NCBI RefSeq assembly: GCF_014203645.1
Contig: NZ_JACHJL010000008.1
Span: 124,001 to 188,000, forward strand
DNA: 64,000 nucleotides
Direction: 5' to 3'
Source of the DNA: Streptomyces zagrosensis
Lineage (GTDB): Bacteria; Actinomycetota; Actinomycetes; Streptomycetales; Streptomycetaceae
Shown: positions 17,512 to 25,810 of the stretch, piece after piece
Position numbering within the stretch: position 1 is the stretch's first letter
Layout of the letters: each line of letters begins with the position of its first letter
Notes under the pieces: model-generated
The model's input: only the letters and a program-made list of their open reading frames with translations
What the model was told of the DNA's origin: nothing
The model's database searches: none
Translations under genes and position numbers: made by a program

Positions 17512-18921
17512 TCATGCGGCGTTCGGGCCGACGTCCGCCGGGGTGAGGGGGCCGCGGACGGGGGCCAGCGTCGTGTACTGGTCCGCGCCGACGTCACGCT
17601 TGTCACCACGCGCGTGGCCGTCGATGTCGTCGGCCACGGCCTGACTCCTCAGCGTGGCCGCGCCGATCGCCGGGCTGCCGGCCGAGAGTCGGTGGATGCC
17701 ATCGGAGCCCTTGCGCAGCAGGGGGTTGGCCCGGGTGTGGCCGCTGGAGGGGATGGTGCCGTTGGACGCCGCGCCCCACAAGATGTTGCCCTGCCAGGTG
17801 AAGCCCGTGGTCTTCTGCATCGCGACCAGGCTGCCTGCGTCGCCCACCAGGAGGTTGTCGGCGACGACCACGTCGCGGGGTTCGTAGGTCCGGCTTTCAC
17901 CCGAGAGCGTGCTGCGGTTGTTCAGCAGGGTGTTGTGCACGATCACCGCGCGATCGCACGCGTCCTTGCCTCGCCGCTCCTCTTCGTTCTCGTTGGTGTG
18001 GTGGTCGCGCGTGCTGCCGCTGCCGATCACCAGGGCCTGTGCCGTCAGGCCGCTGAGGTAGTTGTTGACGACCAGGTGGTCGTTGCCGTAGACGCGCACC
18101 CCGTCGGCCCCGCCGATCAGGTAGTTGCCCTCCACGGTGGAGCGGTTGCCGTGGCGCAGCACGATGCCGCCTCGGCTGTTGCGGATCGTGTTGTACCGGA
18201 CGGTGTTGTCCGACGACTTCACCGAGATGGCCTCGGGGTCCCCGTCGCACCGCTCGAACAGGTTGTACTCCACGAACGCCTTGGCGCTGGACAGCGCCTT
18301 CTCGCTGACGCCCAGGCGGATCGACTCGCCGCCGTTGTCGCCGCTGAAGCTGTGGTCGGAGAAGTGGTTCCGGAAGACGTGCAGCCCCTGGGCCATGGTG
18401 GTCGGGTCCGGCCCGTCCACGACGATGAAGATGCCCGCGGTGGTCTTGTGGTGGAAGTGGTTCCGGTCGATCTTGACGTTGTCGCCGCGTACGACCACCC
18501 AGTAGAGCTTGGTGATGTCGGCCAACTGGAAGTCGTTGCGGGTCAGTCGGATGTGCTGGCAACTCGCCGGGATCTCCAGGCCCGTGGACTGCCGGAAGGC
18601 GAAGCCGCTGACGATGATGTTGCTCGACTTGTCGAAGACGAAGCCGCGCTCGCCCTTGAGCACCACGCCCCCGCGGGACTCCGCGGTGATGGTGATGGGC
18701 GCGCTGGCCGTACCGTTCTTGCCGGAGACGTTGATGGCGCCCCCCGCGGGGACGGTGTACGTGCCGTTGGCCACGACGATGCGGGCGCCGGGTGCCGCGC
18801 GGTTGATCTCGTTCTGGAGTTCCTTCAGGAATGTGATCGGCGCCGCCGACGCGCTGGTCGGCAACACGGTGGTGAGGGCCGCGCCCAAGACGGTACCGGC
18901 GAGAAACGTGCGTCTGTGCAT
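17512..18921 (-). CDS. Secreted polysaccharide lyase, PL6/chondroitinase-B-like
   Basis: 469 residues. The ATG at 18921 is preceded by AGGAGGC and opens a signal peptide with twin Arg (HRRTFLAGTVLGAAL, cleavage after ASA near residue 26), so Tat export is likely. The mature part is a right-handed beta-helix with the family sequence RGGVVLKGERGFVFDKSSNI, DRNHFHHKT, GDPEAISVKSSDN, GNRSTVEGNYLIGG and VRVYGNDHLVVNNYL. These match the polysaccharide lyase family 6 group (chondroitinase B and alginate lyases), where the Lys and Arg in the ISVKSS and LRHGNRS areas are catalytic. It should degrade an acidic polysaccharide outside the cell. Exact substrate undecided. Confidence 0.85.
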   Translation of the reverse strand: MHRRTFLAGTVLGAALTTVLPTSASAAPITFLKELQNEINRAAPGARIVVANGTYTVPAGGAINVSGKNGTASAPITITAESRGGVVLKGERGFVFDKSSNIIVSGFAFRQSTGLEIPASCQHIRLTRNDFQLADITKLYWVVVRGDNVKIDRNHFHHKTTAGIFIVVDGPDPTTMAQGLHVFRNHFSDHSFSGDNGGESIRLGVSEKALSSAKAFVEYNLFERCDGDPEAISVKSSDNTVRYNTIRNSRGGIVLRHGNRSTVEGNYLIGGADGVRVYGNDHLVVNNYLSGLTAQALVIGSGSTRDHHTNENEEERRGKDACDRAVIVHNTLLNNRSTLSGESRTYEPRDVVVADNLLVGDAGSLVAMQKTTGFTWQGNILWGAASNGTIPSSGHTRANPLLRKGSDGIHRLSAGSPAIGAATLRSQAVADDIDGHARGDKRDVGADQYTTLAPVRGPLTPADVGPNAA

Positions 18922-19227
18922 GATGCCTCCTGAGGGAACGGGGTGGTGCTGGGCCGACGCGTGGTCACCCCCGCCCCTGAGCGGTGGAGAAGGTGCGGTG
19001 AGCGGCCGGGTGCGAGAGCACGTCACCCGGCGCGGCTCCCGCGCCGGGCGGTCGCGCCCTGCGTACCCACAGCTTCGGGCCTGGCTCTGCCGTCGCGCTG
19101 TCGCGCCGCTAACGCGCGCGACATTCCCGGATGAGTGAGGCCACCTCACGGGCTCCGACGCGGTACGCACCCCACGCGCGCGGCGAGCTGCACGCGGACC
19201 GCGAGTTGCAGCACGGTGCCTGGCGGG
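18922..19227. other. Intergenic, no gene seen
   Basis: 306 bases between two minus-strand genes, presumably holding the promoter of the secreted lyase. The ribosome site AGGAGG lies at its left end. No domain-bearing frame or strong dyad was seen. Confidence 0.4.
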
Positions 19228-19797
19228 TCAGTACGGATGCTTGTCTGGCTTGTGTTTCCACGCCTGGTAGGCGGTGGCGCCGAGGTCGGGGGAAATCTGC
19301 CGGATCGGGATGAGGCGCTGGTCGAGCGGCTTGTCGAAGTCCTCGTATTGGTAGGCGTCGCTGAAGCCGATCTCCGCGGTGGCCTGCGGGTCGCAGGAGA
19401 AGTAGACGGCATCCAGCCGCGCCCAGTAGATGGCGCTCATGCACATCGGGCACGGCGCGCCGTTGGTGTAGATCTCGCACCCCTTGAGCATGCGGGCCCG
19501 CTCCGGCAGGGGGTCGGGTGATCCTTCCTCGCGCGAAATGGGCTTGAGGGTGCTGTCGTTCTGGCGGCTCTGGGCGATCGACGGGGCTGAGGGGTTGAGG
19601 ACCTGGACGGCCTTGCGAATGGCCTCGACCTCCCCGTGCGCGGTGGGGTCTCCGGTCAGCAGGACCCGGTTCTGCCCCCGGGCGATGATTTCCCCGTCGC
19701 GGGTGATGACCGCCCCGAACGGGCCGCCCCAATTGTTCTCCACCGATTCCATGGCCAACCGCGTGGCCTCGGCCATAAATATCAGGCTCTTTGGCAT
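19228..19797 (-). CDS. Guanine deaminase-like nucleoside deaminase
   Basis: 189 residues from the ATG at 19797; an ATG at 19848 in frame is less likely because the conserved fold starts after 19797. AIENNWGGPFGAV-type sequence (SVENNWGGPFGAVITRDG), TAHGEVEAIRKA with the zinc His and catalytic Glu, and APCPMCMSAIYWA with the two zinc Cys are the cytidine/deoxycytidylate deaminase fold in its guanine deaminase form. It is longer than Bacillus GuaD because of an insert of about 30 residues (SAPSIAQSRQNDSTLKPISR). It probably converts guanine to xanthine in purine salvage, though other aminopurine substrates are possible. Confidence 0.85.
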   Translation of the reverse strand: MPKSLIFMAEATRLAMESVENNWGGPFGAVITRDGEIIARGQNRVLLTGDPTAHGEVEAIRKAVQVLNPSAPSIAQSRQNDSTLKPISREEGSPDPLPERARMLKGCEIYTNGAPCPMCMSAIYWARLDAVYFSCDPQATAEIGFSDAYQYEDFDKPLDQRLIPIRQISPDLGATAYQAWKHKPDKHPY

Positions 19798-20148
19798 GCC
19801 CCGTCCCCGTCCCGGCCCGCTTGGCCCGTCGCACAGTTCACCATTCATTCCCTTTGCGGCGATACGACCCAAGGGCGGATGGCAGCCTCGTCCACCCGCC
19901 CCGACCTGGGAGGAGCAGACATCCGCGACCACCGCCCGCGCTCGTGCCACCCCGGCCGAGTCGCCCGCCTCATGTGTCCGAAACCCACTTCGCCGCACCG
20001 GCTCGTAGGGGCTCGTCACCGGCGCTCGGTCAACGAACGCGGTACCTCCGCACCTCGGCACGCCCTCAACCGAGGGGTGGCCTATGCCCGAGGCAGGGGC
20101 CAGAGTTCACCGTGCTCTGTACAAGCTGTCGAAACTCGGGAGGAAAAG
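19798..20148. other. Divergent intergenic region, no gene seen
   Basis: 351 bases between the deaminase (minus) and the secreted anchor-C protein (plus). It must contain both promoters. A GGGAGG ribosome site sits at its right end. No further structure noticed. Confidence 0.4.
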
Positions 20149-20802
20149 GTGTCCGTACGACCGTATGTGATGGCCATTGCCGCGCTCGGGCTGCTCGGTG
20201 CCGCGGCCGGCGCCACGCAGGCCGCACCGTTCCACGAGAACGCCTCGACCAGCACGTCAAAGCCCACCAGCACGGCTCGCAGCATCGACGACGGGAGCTT
20301 TGAGTACCCCACCGCGCCAGCGAACAGCTTCACCAACGTCACGACGGGCCAGCCCATAGGCCCATGGACCGTCAGCAGCGGAAACGTGGACCACATCGGG
20401 CGCGGGCTGTGGCAGGCAGCGGAGCGGCACCAGTCCGTTGACCTCAACGGCCAGTCCCCGGGCACGGTGACCCAGACGTTCCCGACCACTCCGGGCACCA
20501 CGTACGCCATCACGTACGCCCTCGCCGGCAACTACGCCGGGGGTCCGGCGGTCAAGACGGGTCGCGTCCTGGTCGACGGGCAAGGCATCCAGGACTTCAC
20601 CTTCGACATCACGGGCAAGACCGCCACGGACATGGGTTACGTGGGCCGCCACGTCACCTTCGTCGCCCGCTCCACCTCCACGACCCTGTCCTTCGCCAGC
20701 ACCACGCCCAGCAGCGCCCACGGGCCGGTGATCGACGACGTGGTCGTCCGGGCCTCCTGCTGCTCTTGCGGATGCAACCGGGGAGCCACCGGAAAGCAGT
20801 GA
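20149..20802 (+). CDS. Secreted choice-of-anchor C family protein
   Basis: 217 residues from a GTG at 20149, placed 5 bases after GGGAGG. A signal peptide is clear (RPYVMAIAALGLLGAAAGATQA, cut near residue 25). The mature part, IDDGSFEYP, GPWTVSSGNVDHIGRGLWQA, SVDLNGQSPGTVTQTF and SSAHGPVIDDVVVR, fits the DUF642/choice-of-anchor C family of jelly-roll carbohydrate-binding-like proteins. It is probably wall-associated or secreted. Unusually it ends in a Cys-rich tail (CCSCGC). It stands alone and is followed by two strong hairpins. The biological role is unknown. Confidence 0.75.
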   Translation: MSVRPYVMAIAALGLLGAAAGATQAAPFHENASTSTSKPTSTARSIDDGSFEYPTAPANSFTNVTTGQPIGPWTVSSGNVDHIGRGLWQAAERHQSVDLNGQSPGTVTQTFPTTPGTTYAITYALAGNYAGGPAVKTGRVLVDGQGIQDFTFDITGKTATDMGYVGRHVTFVARSTSTTLSFASTTPSSAHGPVIDDVVVRASCCSCGCNRGATGKQ

Positions 20803-20808
20803 CCCAGC

Positions 20809-20843
20809 CTCTCGCGGCCCCGTCACCACCGGGGCCGCGAGAG
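20809..20843. terminator. Perfect 14-bp stem terminator
   Basis: CTCTCGCGGCCCCG at 20809-20822 pairs perfectly with CGGGGCCGCGAGAG at 20830-20843 across a 7-base loop. It starts 6 bases after the stop of the anchor-C gene and lies between convergent genes. Confidence 0.85.
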
Positions 20844-20865
20844 CGCCACTGATCAGCGCGACAAC

Positions 20866-20913
20866 GCGGGGCCCCAGCTTCTGACGCGCATGCGTCGGTC
20901 GCTGGGGCCCCGC
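20866..20913. terminator. Second strong hairpin between convergent genes
   Basis: GCGGGGCCCCAGC at 20866-20878 pairs with GCTGGGGCCCCGC at 20901-20913, with an inner GACGC/GCGTC pairing in the loop. It probably terminates transcription from the sigma-factor side as well. Confidence 0.75.
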
Positions 20914-21127
20914 CCCGCGGGCTCACTTGAAGAGTACGGGTGACGGCCAGCGGGCGCACCGACCCACAAAGGGGCCACGACGGGCCACGACGGGGCACAG
21001 CGAGGCCCGAGCACGACCTAGGATCTCGGCCTCAGCCGTCCCTCGGGCAGGCGATTGCCCGCGAAGGCTGGGCCACGAGCCTGGCCAGTCACCGAATAGG
21101 ACAGCCGCGCTTGGTCGTTGAGCCTGA

Positions 21128-22501
21128 CTAATGCATCGCCTCGGCAGAGCCCTCCGGGCCGCTCGCACGGCTGGGCGGCCTGCCGAAGCTTCGTTGGGTC
21201 CCGTGAGTCGCCGGCGCGATCGCGTCCAACCTGCTTCGCAAGTGGGCGCGTTCGGGTTCGGTGCCGGCAAGCTCCAGGGCCCTTCGGTAGGCCTCAGCGG
21301 CCTCCGGTAGCCGGCCGAGCCGATGCAGCAGGTCCCCCCGGGCGGCCGGGTACGGGTGGTAGGTCTGGAGCTGCCGTTCGTCGGCCAGGCCGTCGAGCAG
21401 CGCCAGACCGGCCAGCGGCCCGTCACGCATCGCCACCGCCACCGCCCGGTTGAGCGCCACAACGGGGGAGGGAGTGAGCGCGAGCAGCACGTCGTAGAGC
21501 GCCACCAGTTGCGGCCAGTCGGTGGTGGCGAGGTCGGCAGCCTCGTCGTGCAGGGCGGCGATGGCGGCCTGCACGCCGTACGGCCCGGGTGGTCCGCCCC
21601 GCAGCGCGCACACCACCAGGTCCCGGCCTTCCTCGATCATCGGGCGGTCCCAGCGGGTGCGGTCCTGATCGTCGAGCAGGACGAGCGCGCCATCCGGGCC
21701 GGTCCGGGCCTCGCGCCGGGCGTGGACCAGCAGCATCAGTGCGAGTAGCCCCGCGACCTCGCGCTCGGCGGGCAGCAGGCGGCGCAAAATCCGCGCCAAC
21801 CGGATGGCCTCCCCCGCCAGGTCAAGCCGCTGCAACGCCGGGCCCGAGCTGGCCGCGTACCCCTCGGTGAAGACCGAGTAGAGGACCTGGAGCACCCCGG
21901 GCAGGCGCTCGGGCAACTCGTCGGCGCCCGGCACCCGGAACGGGATGCGCGCCTCGCGGATCTTCTTCTTGGCCCGCACGATCCGTTGGGCCATCGTCGC
22001 AGGTGGCACGAGGAAGGCTCGCGCGACCTCGGGCGTCGTCAGGCCGGCCAGGCAGCGCAGGGTGATCGCGACACGGTCCTCGGCGGCGAGTGCGGGGTGG
22101 GAGCAGGTGAAGAACATCTGCAACCGCTCGTCGGGCAGGTCGCCGCCGGCGTCGGCGGGGGGCGCGGGGTCCGCACGCTCCATCTCCGTCTGCAAGATGG
22201 CCAGGCGCGCCGCGTACGCCTGGTCGCGCCGCAGGCGGTCGACGGCCTTGCGGCGCGCCGTGGTCAGCAGCCATGCCCCGGGCTTCGCGGGGACCCCTGC
22301 GCCCGGCCAGTGCACCAGTGCCGCTTCGACGGCCTCGGAGGTGACCTCCTCGGCCAGGTCGAGGTCGCCGAAGCGGCGGACGAGGGAGGCGAGCAGCCGA
22401 CCGCGCTCTTCCCGAAACACCGCTTCCACGGACGCCCGCGCGGGAGACTGCTGGGAGGTTGCAACCGGTGTGCCGAACTCGGCACGCTGCTCGTCTCCCA
22501 T
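21128..22501 (-). CDS. ECF-type RNA polymerase sigma factor, ECF42 group
   Basis: 457 residues from the ATG at 22501. Residues about 25-190 hold sigma region 2 (FGDLDLAEEVTSEAVEAAL, KPGAWLLTTARRKAVDRLRR) and region 4 (LAGLTTPEVARAFLVPPATM, AQRIVRAKKKIREA). A long C-terminal extension of about 220 residues ends in a TPR-like segment (GDLLHRLGRLPEAAEAYRRAL), the hallmark of ECF42-type factors. Such factors have no anti-sigma gene; the extension controls activity. The partner YCII (DGPF) gene lies 2 bases upstream in the same operon, as expected. A matching promoter is seen upstream of that gene, so autoregulation is likely. Confidence 0.9.
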   Translation of the reverse strand: MGDEQRAEFGTPVATSQQSPARASVEAVFREERGRLLASLVRRFGDLDLAEEVTSEAVEAALVHWPGAGVPAKPGAWLLTTARRKAVDRLRRDQAYAARLAILQTEMERADPAPPADAGGDLPDERLQMFFTCSHPALAAEDRVAITLRCLAGLTTPEVARAFLVPPATMAQRIVRAKKKIREARIPFRVPGADELPERLPGVLQVLYSVFTEGYAASSGPALQRLDLAGEAIRLARILRRLLPAEREVAGLLALMLLVHARREARTGPDGALVLLDDQDRTRWDRPMIEEGRDLVVCALRGGPPGPYGVQAAIAALHDEAADLATTDWPQLVALYDVLLALTPSPVVALNRAVAVAMRDGPLAGLALLDGLADERQLQTYHPYPAARGDLLHRLGRLPEAAEAYRRALELAGTEPERAHLRSRLDAIAPATHGTQRSFGRPPSRASGPEGSAEAMH

Positions 22502-22503
22502 GA

Positions 22504-22854
22504 TCAGGCGTCGAAGTCGGCGATCGGGCGCACCACGATCGATCCGCTGCCGCGCGCACCGGGACAGCGTGCGGCCCAGTCGAGCGCGACGTCCAAGTCG
22601 GGCACGTCGATGACGTAGAAGCCGCCGAGGACCTCGCGCGTCTCCGCGAACGGCCCGTCGGTGATGGTTCGCTTGCCGTCCTCGCCCACCCGTACCGCGG
22701 TGGCGGTGACCAGGTCGGCAAGCGACTCCCCGGACACGAAGATCCCCGCGTCCTTGACCTCCTTGTCGTAGGCCATCCAGTCCTCGACGGTGCACTCGGC
22801 GGCCCCGCCGCTCTCCCCGATCGCGCCAGCGTTGATCAGCAGCATGTACTTCAT
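22504..22854 (-). CDS. YCII/DGPF-domain protein
   Basis: 116 residues. MKYMLLINAGA at the N-terminus, ITDGPFAETREVLGGFYVID in the middle and SIVVRPIADFDA at the end define the YCII-related DGPF family, a ferredoxin-like fold. These small proteins are the usual partners and targets of ECF41/42-type sigma factors; their biochemical role is not settled. The gene is first in the two-gene operon and 2 bases from the sigma factor. The ATG follows AAGGAGT. Confidence 0.9.
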   Translation of the reverse strand: MKYMLLINAGAIGESGGAAECTVEDWMAYDKEVKDAGIFVSGESLADLVTATAVRVGEDGKRTITDGPFAETREVLGGFYVIDVPDLDVALDWAARCPGARGSGSIVVRPIADFDA

Positions 22855-22913
22855 GGTCCGACTCCTTCAGGTCCCGTGGTCTCTTCGCGCGGCGAGTCGC
22901 CGTACACCTAGAC

Positions 22914-22940
22914 GACGAACGGGCAGCGGCCCGATCGACA
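22914..22940 (-). promoter_or_regulatory. Candidate ECF42-type promoter
   Basis: On the minus strand, TGTCGA (22935-22940) is followed after exactly 17 bases by CGTC (22914-22917). From memory, ECF42-group promoters in Streptomyces carry TGTCGA at -35 and CG(A/T)C at -10. It lies about 60 bases before the YCII start, consistent with autoregulation of the pair. Confidence 0.65.
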
Positions 22941-23264
22941 CTGCTGCGAAGATTTTTTCTCCGCACGTTTTCGACTCCGTAGCGGGCGGCTCACACCGAG
23001 CCGCCCGGCCCACCTGGCCCACCTGGCGGTGGTACGACCGTTGCGCGCCGGCGTTGGGGCTCCAGTCGCCCGGCCAGGCGGTCCTCGTTGGCGAGGTGGA
23101 GGGTGCGGACCCGGTCGATGACGTCGAGTCCGTGGAAGTGGGGCGGACCTGGACGGAGCGACGGTCATGGGGAGAGTTCCGCCAGGGCCGGGGCTGGCTC
23201 CGTCGCCTCCCGCCCCGGTGCCCTGCTCCGTCTGGCGGGGCGCGGCACCGCCGGCGGGTTCGGG
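22941..23264. other. Intergenic, no gene seen
   Basis: No supported gene in about 320 bases between the sigma/YCII promoter and the SDR stop. A short minus-strand stretch reads like coding sequence (HGLDVIDRVRTLHLANED) but has no start or domain, so it may be a decayed remnant. Confidence 0.35.
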
Positions 23265-23849
23265 TCACGGACGTATGGTTTGGCCCTGCAGTGCGCCTTC
23301 CACGGCCTCCACATACGCACGGGCCACCTCGGAGACGGGAGTGCCGTCAGCCGGGTCGGCCCCCATGCCTTCCAGAGTCTCCTTGATCCACCCCGGACTG
23401 ATGAGGTTGATGCGCAGGTTACGCGGCAACTCAGCGGCCACATTGGCGACGAAGCCCTCCAGACCGGAGTTGATGAGAGCGCCCAGCGACCCGCCCGCAA
23501 GCGGAGCGGAGAAGGTGCCTCCCGTCAGGGTGATGGAACCGCCGTCCCGTAGATGACGCACGGCTCGCCGAGCCAGCGCGACCTGTCCCAGGAGCTTGCC
23601 CCGCACTCCGTCCGCGATCTCGTCGTCCGTCACCGCCGCCACATCCACTAGCGGGCCACTGGCGGCGCAGCACACCACCGCGCCCAAGTCCGACACCTCG
23701 GTGAAGAGCGTGTCGAGGGAGGAGGGATCTTCCAGGTCAACCTTGAGCGGACCACTGCGTGAAGCCCCCACGACCTGGTGAGAAGCCTCCAGCGCGCTGA
23801 CAACAGCACGGCCGACCATTCCGGTCGCCCCAATCACAAGTACCTTCAT
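23265..23849 (-). CDS. Short-chain dehydrogenase/reductase, short form
   Basis: 194 residues from the ATG at 23849. MKVLVIGATGMVGRAVVSAL is a glycine-rich NAD(P)-binding motif, VVCCAASGPLVDV replaces the usual NAG strand, and LRINLISPGWIKETLEGMG is the typical post-catalytic PG block. The usual YxxxK is not evident: the position reads SGLEGFVANVAAEL, as in a subgroup of about 200-residue SDRs. It may be a reductase with an altered proton relay. Upstream neighbours run in the same direction but at 143 bases distance, so it is probably expressed alone. Confidence 0.75.
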   Translation of the reverse strand: MKVLVIGATGMVGRAVVSALEASHQVVGASRSGPLKVDLEDPSSLDTLFTEVSDLGAVVCCAASGPLVDVAAVTDDEIADGVRGKLLGQVALARRAVRHLRDGGSITLTGGTFSAPLAGGSLGALINSGLEGFVANVAAELPRNLRINLISPGWIKETLEGMGADPADGTPVSEVARAYVEAVEGALQGQTIRP

Positions 23850-23992
23850 GCCACCGATCATGTCAGCGGCGGCACTCCCCGCACCCGCGATTACCGCCCT
23901 GGGCCGACCGGCCGACAGGGCCTCCACCAGCCGTCTGAGCCACGAGACTTACGCTGTCCGCCCCGCCGCACGGTAGGGCGGGATGGCAGCCG

Positions 23993-24754
23993 TCACGGCG
24001 TACGGTCGCGGCCGTCGCGCGGGGCGAAGGCTTGGATGGCGTCCGCGTCGGTGGCGCGGGCGTGGAGGAAGTAGTCGGCCCACTCGGCGGCTTCGGGGTA
24101 GGACGAGTCCTGGCTGACCTGGGTGGCGGCGGCTTCTACGTCAAAGTGCGTGGTGCGCAGTTCGACACCCGGGCCCAGCAGGGCCCAATGCGCTCCGGCC
24201 CTCCCGTAGGGCATGCCGACGCTGCCGGGGTTGATCACGAGGCGGCCGTGCGCGAGTCGGACGAACGGCATGTGCGTATGGCCGCAGACCACGGTGCGGA
24301 GGTCGGCGTCGAGTCCGCTGAAGACCTCCTGCCAACGGTCGAGTCGGGTGTCAACCAGGACGACCTCCTCGTCGTCGCGGGGCGTGGCATGGCAGAACAG
24401 CACCTGGCCCAGGCCGCGCACGGGGAGGGCGAGCCGCTGCGGCAGGGAGCCGAGCAGGTCGAGGTGGTCCGCGCGCAGTTGTTCGGCCGCCCAGGGAGCG
24501 ATCGGGTCGGGGATCGTGGCGCGTTGCCCTCGGCGGTATTCGAGCAACTCGCGATCGGCGTTGCCGCTGATCCATGCGACGCGGTCACCGAGACCCACGA
24601 GCAGGTCGAGAACCCGCGTCGGCTGCGGCCCCGCGGCGATGTCGCCGGTGAGCACGATGCGATCGGCGGCGCTCACCTCTGGTTCGGCGAGCACCGCTTC
24701 CAGGGCAGGCAGGACCCCGTGGATGTCGGACAGGACGGCCACCCGGTTCAGCAT
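23993..24754 (-). CDS. Metallophosphoesterase (YfcE/MJ0936-like)
   Basis: 253 residues from the ATG at 24754. The calcineurin-like motifs are complete: VLSDIHG (residues 8-13), LTGDIAAGP, ISGNADREL, FCHATPRDDE and VVCGHTHMPF followed by INPGSVGMP. These bind two metals and hydrolyse phosphodiesters or monoesters. The IHG and NPGSVG pattern places it in the YfcE/MJ0936 subgroup. The physiological substrate is unknown. About 200 bases separate it from the next upstream minus-strand gene. Confidence 0.85.
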   Translation of the reverse strand: MLNRVAVLSDIHGVLPALEAVLAEPEVSAADRIVLTGDIAAGPQPTRVLDLLVGLGDRVAWISGNADRELLEYRRGQRATIPDPIAPWAAEQLRADHLDLLGSLPQRLALPVRGLGQVLFCHATPRDDEEVVLVDTRLDRWQEVFSGLDADLRTVVCGHTHMPFVRLAHGRLVINPGSVGMPYGRAGAHWALLGPGVELRTTHFDVEAAATQVSQDSSYPEAAEWADYFLHARATDADAIQAFAPRDGRDRTP

Positions 24755-24955
24755 GGTCACCACTGTGCGGTGTGGGTGGCCAGGAGGCCAGGTCGTTTCG
24801 CCTGACGCGTATCTCACGCCCTCCGAAGGAGCAGGGTGGTGTCTGCGGGGGTCGAAGCCGGCGCGCAGTGGCCGAGCTCGCGGGTTCGCGGACCTGCGGG
24901 CGCGGGAGAGCCCAGCCGCCCCGAAGCCGCTGACCGACGCTGACCGACGAAGAGG

Positions 24956-25810
24956 TCAGGGGCTGGCGATGAGTACGCCGAGCTGCCTGGCGAGCCATGG
25001 TCTGCGGCCACTGGCTCGCAGGTGGCCGCGCGCGATCGCCTTCCAGATCGGCGAGCGCCGAAAGGAGACCAACAAGAACGCGGTCGGGGTCGCCGTGATC
25101 TTGCAGTCGTAGCCGCGGGGTGGAGCATCGCGGGTCACCGTCATCGTCTCGTCCTCGACGACGACCGCCAGCCGCGGGCCACCCTTGATGGCAAGGTCGA
25201 ACGCGATGCTGACGCCCCGGGCCTTCGCCTTGTGCAAAGCCATGCTCATCATCGTCGGCATCGACTGCCCGATCACCAGGCGCGCGTCGTCCGCGCTGAT
25301 CGGCCAGGGGAGTCCGGCGCCGCGCGCGATGTCCAGACCGTGCACGAGGGTCTCACTCAGCACGAGTCCCGTCGCGGTCGCCACGGTGATCTCCTGTCCG
25401 AGCCAGGGCGCGGCGACGAGTGCATCCGCGGCAAGGCTTTCGGTCACCCGGAGGAACATCTCGCCCCGCTCGGCGAGGAACTCGCCTAGGTGAGCGCGTT
25501 CTTGGCCGTGGAACATCTCGATGGACGCGGCGTTCACGGTTGCGATGCGCTCGGCGAACGGCTCATCGCCCTGCGGCAGGATCTGATCCCACTCCACGGG
25601 CTCGTCGGCGCAGGCGATGGAGTGGTACGCGAGGTACACGGCGCCCAGGTGCGCGCCGACATCCCCCACCGACCACACCGGGACGCCCGACGCCGCGTCC
25701 ACATCCCGTACATCGCGCAGCAGCCGGACCACCCTTGGGATCGCGACACCCAGCGCGGCACGGGTCTTCGCGTGCTCGGCGACGGGATCGAAGTGCGTGA
25801 CGGCACCCAT
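24956..25810 (-). CDS. Mycothiol-dependent maleylpyruvate isomerase-type protein
   Basis: 284 residues from the ATG at 25810. The N-terminal four-helix DinB-like (MDMPI) domain has VWSVGDVGAHLGAVYLAYHS and LSETLVHGLDIARGAGLPW with His residues placed for metal binding; the C-terminal 90 residues (GVSIAFDLAIKGGPRLAVVV) form the SCP2-like domain that follows in this family. The family includes mycothiol-dependent maleylpyruvate isomerases and many proteins of unknown substrate, and it fits an actinomycete that uses mycothiol. No aromatic degradation gene is nearby. Confidence 0.8.
   Translation of the reverse strand: MGAVTHFDPVAEHAKTRAALGVAIPRVVRLLRDVRDVDAASGVPVWSVGDVGAHLGAVYLAYHSIACADEPVEWDQILPQGDEPFAERIATVNAASIEMFHGQERAHLGEFLAERGEMFLRVTESLAADALVAAPWLGQEITVATATGLVLSETLVHGLDIARGAGLPWPISADDARLVIGQSMPTMMSMALHKAKARGVSIAFDLAIKGGPRLAVVVEDETMTVTRDAPPRGYDCKITATPTAFLLVSFRRSPIWKAIARGHLRASGRRPWLARQLGVLIASP

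Noticed and set aside
23041..23200. Possible short coding remnant on the minus strand before the SDR gene
   Set aside because: About 20 plausible residues but no start, stop context or family match.
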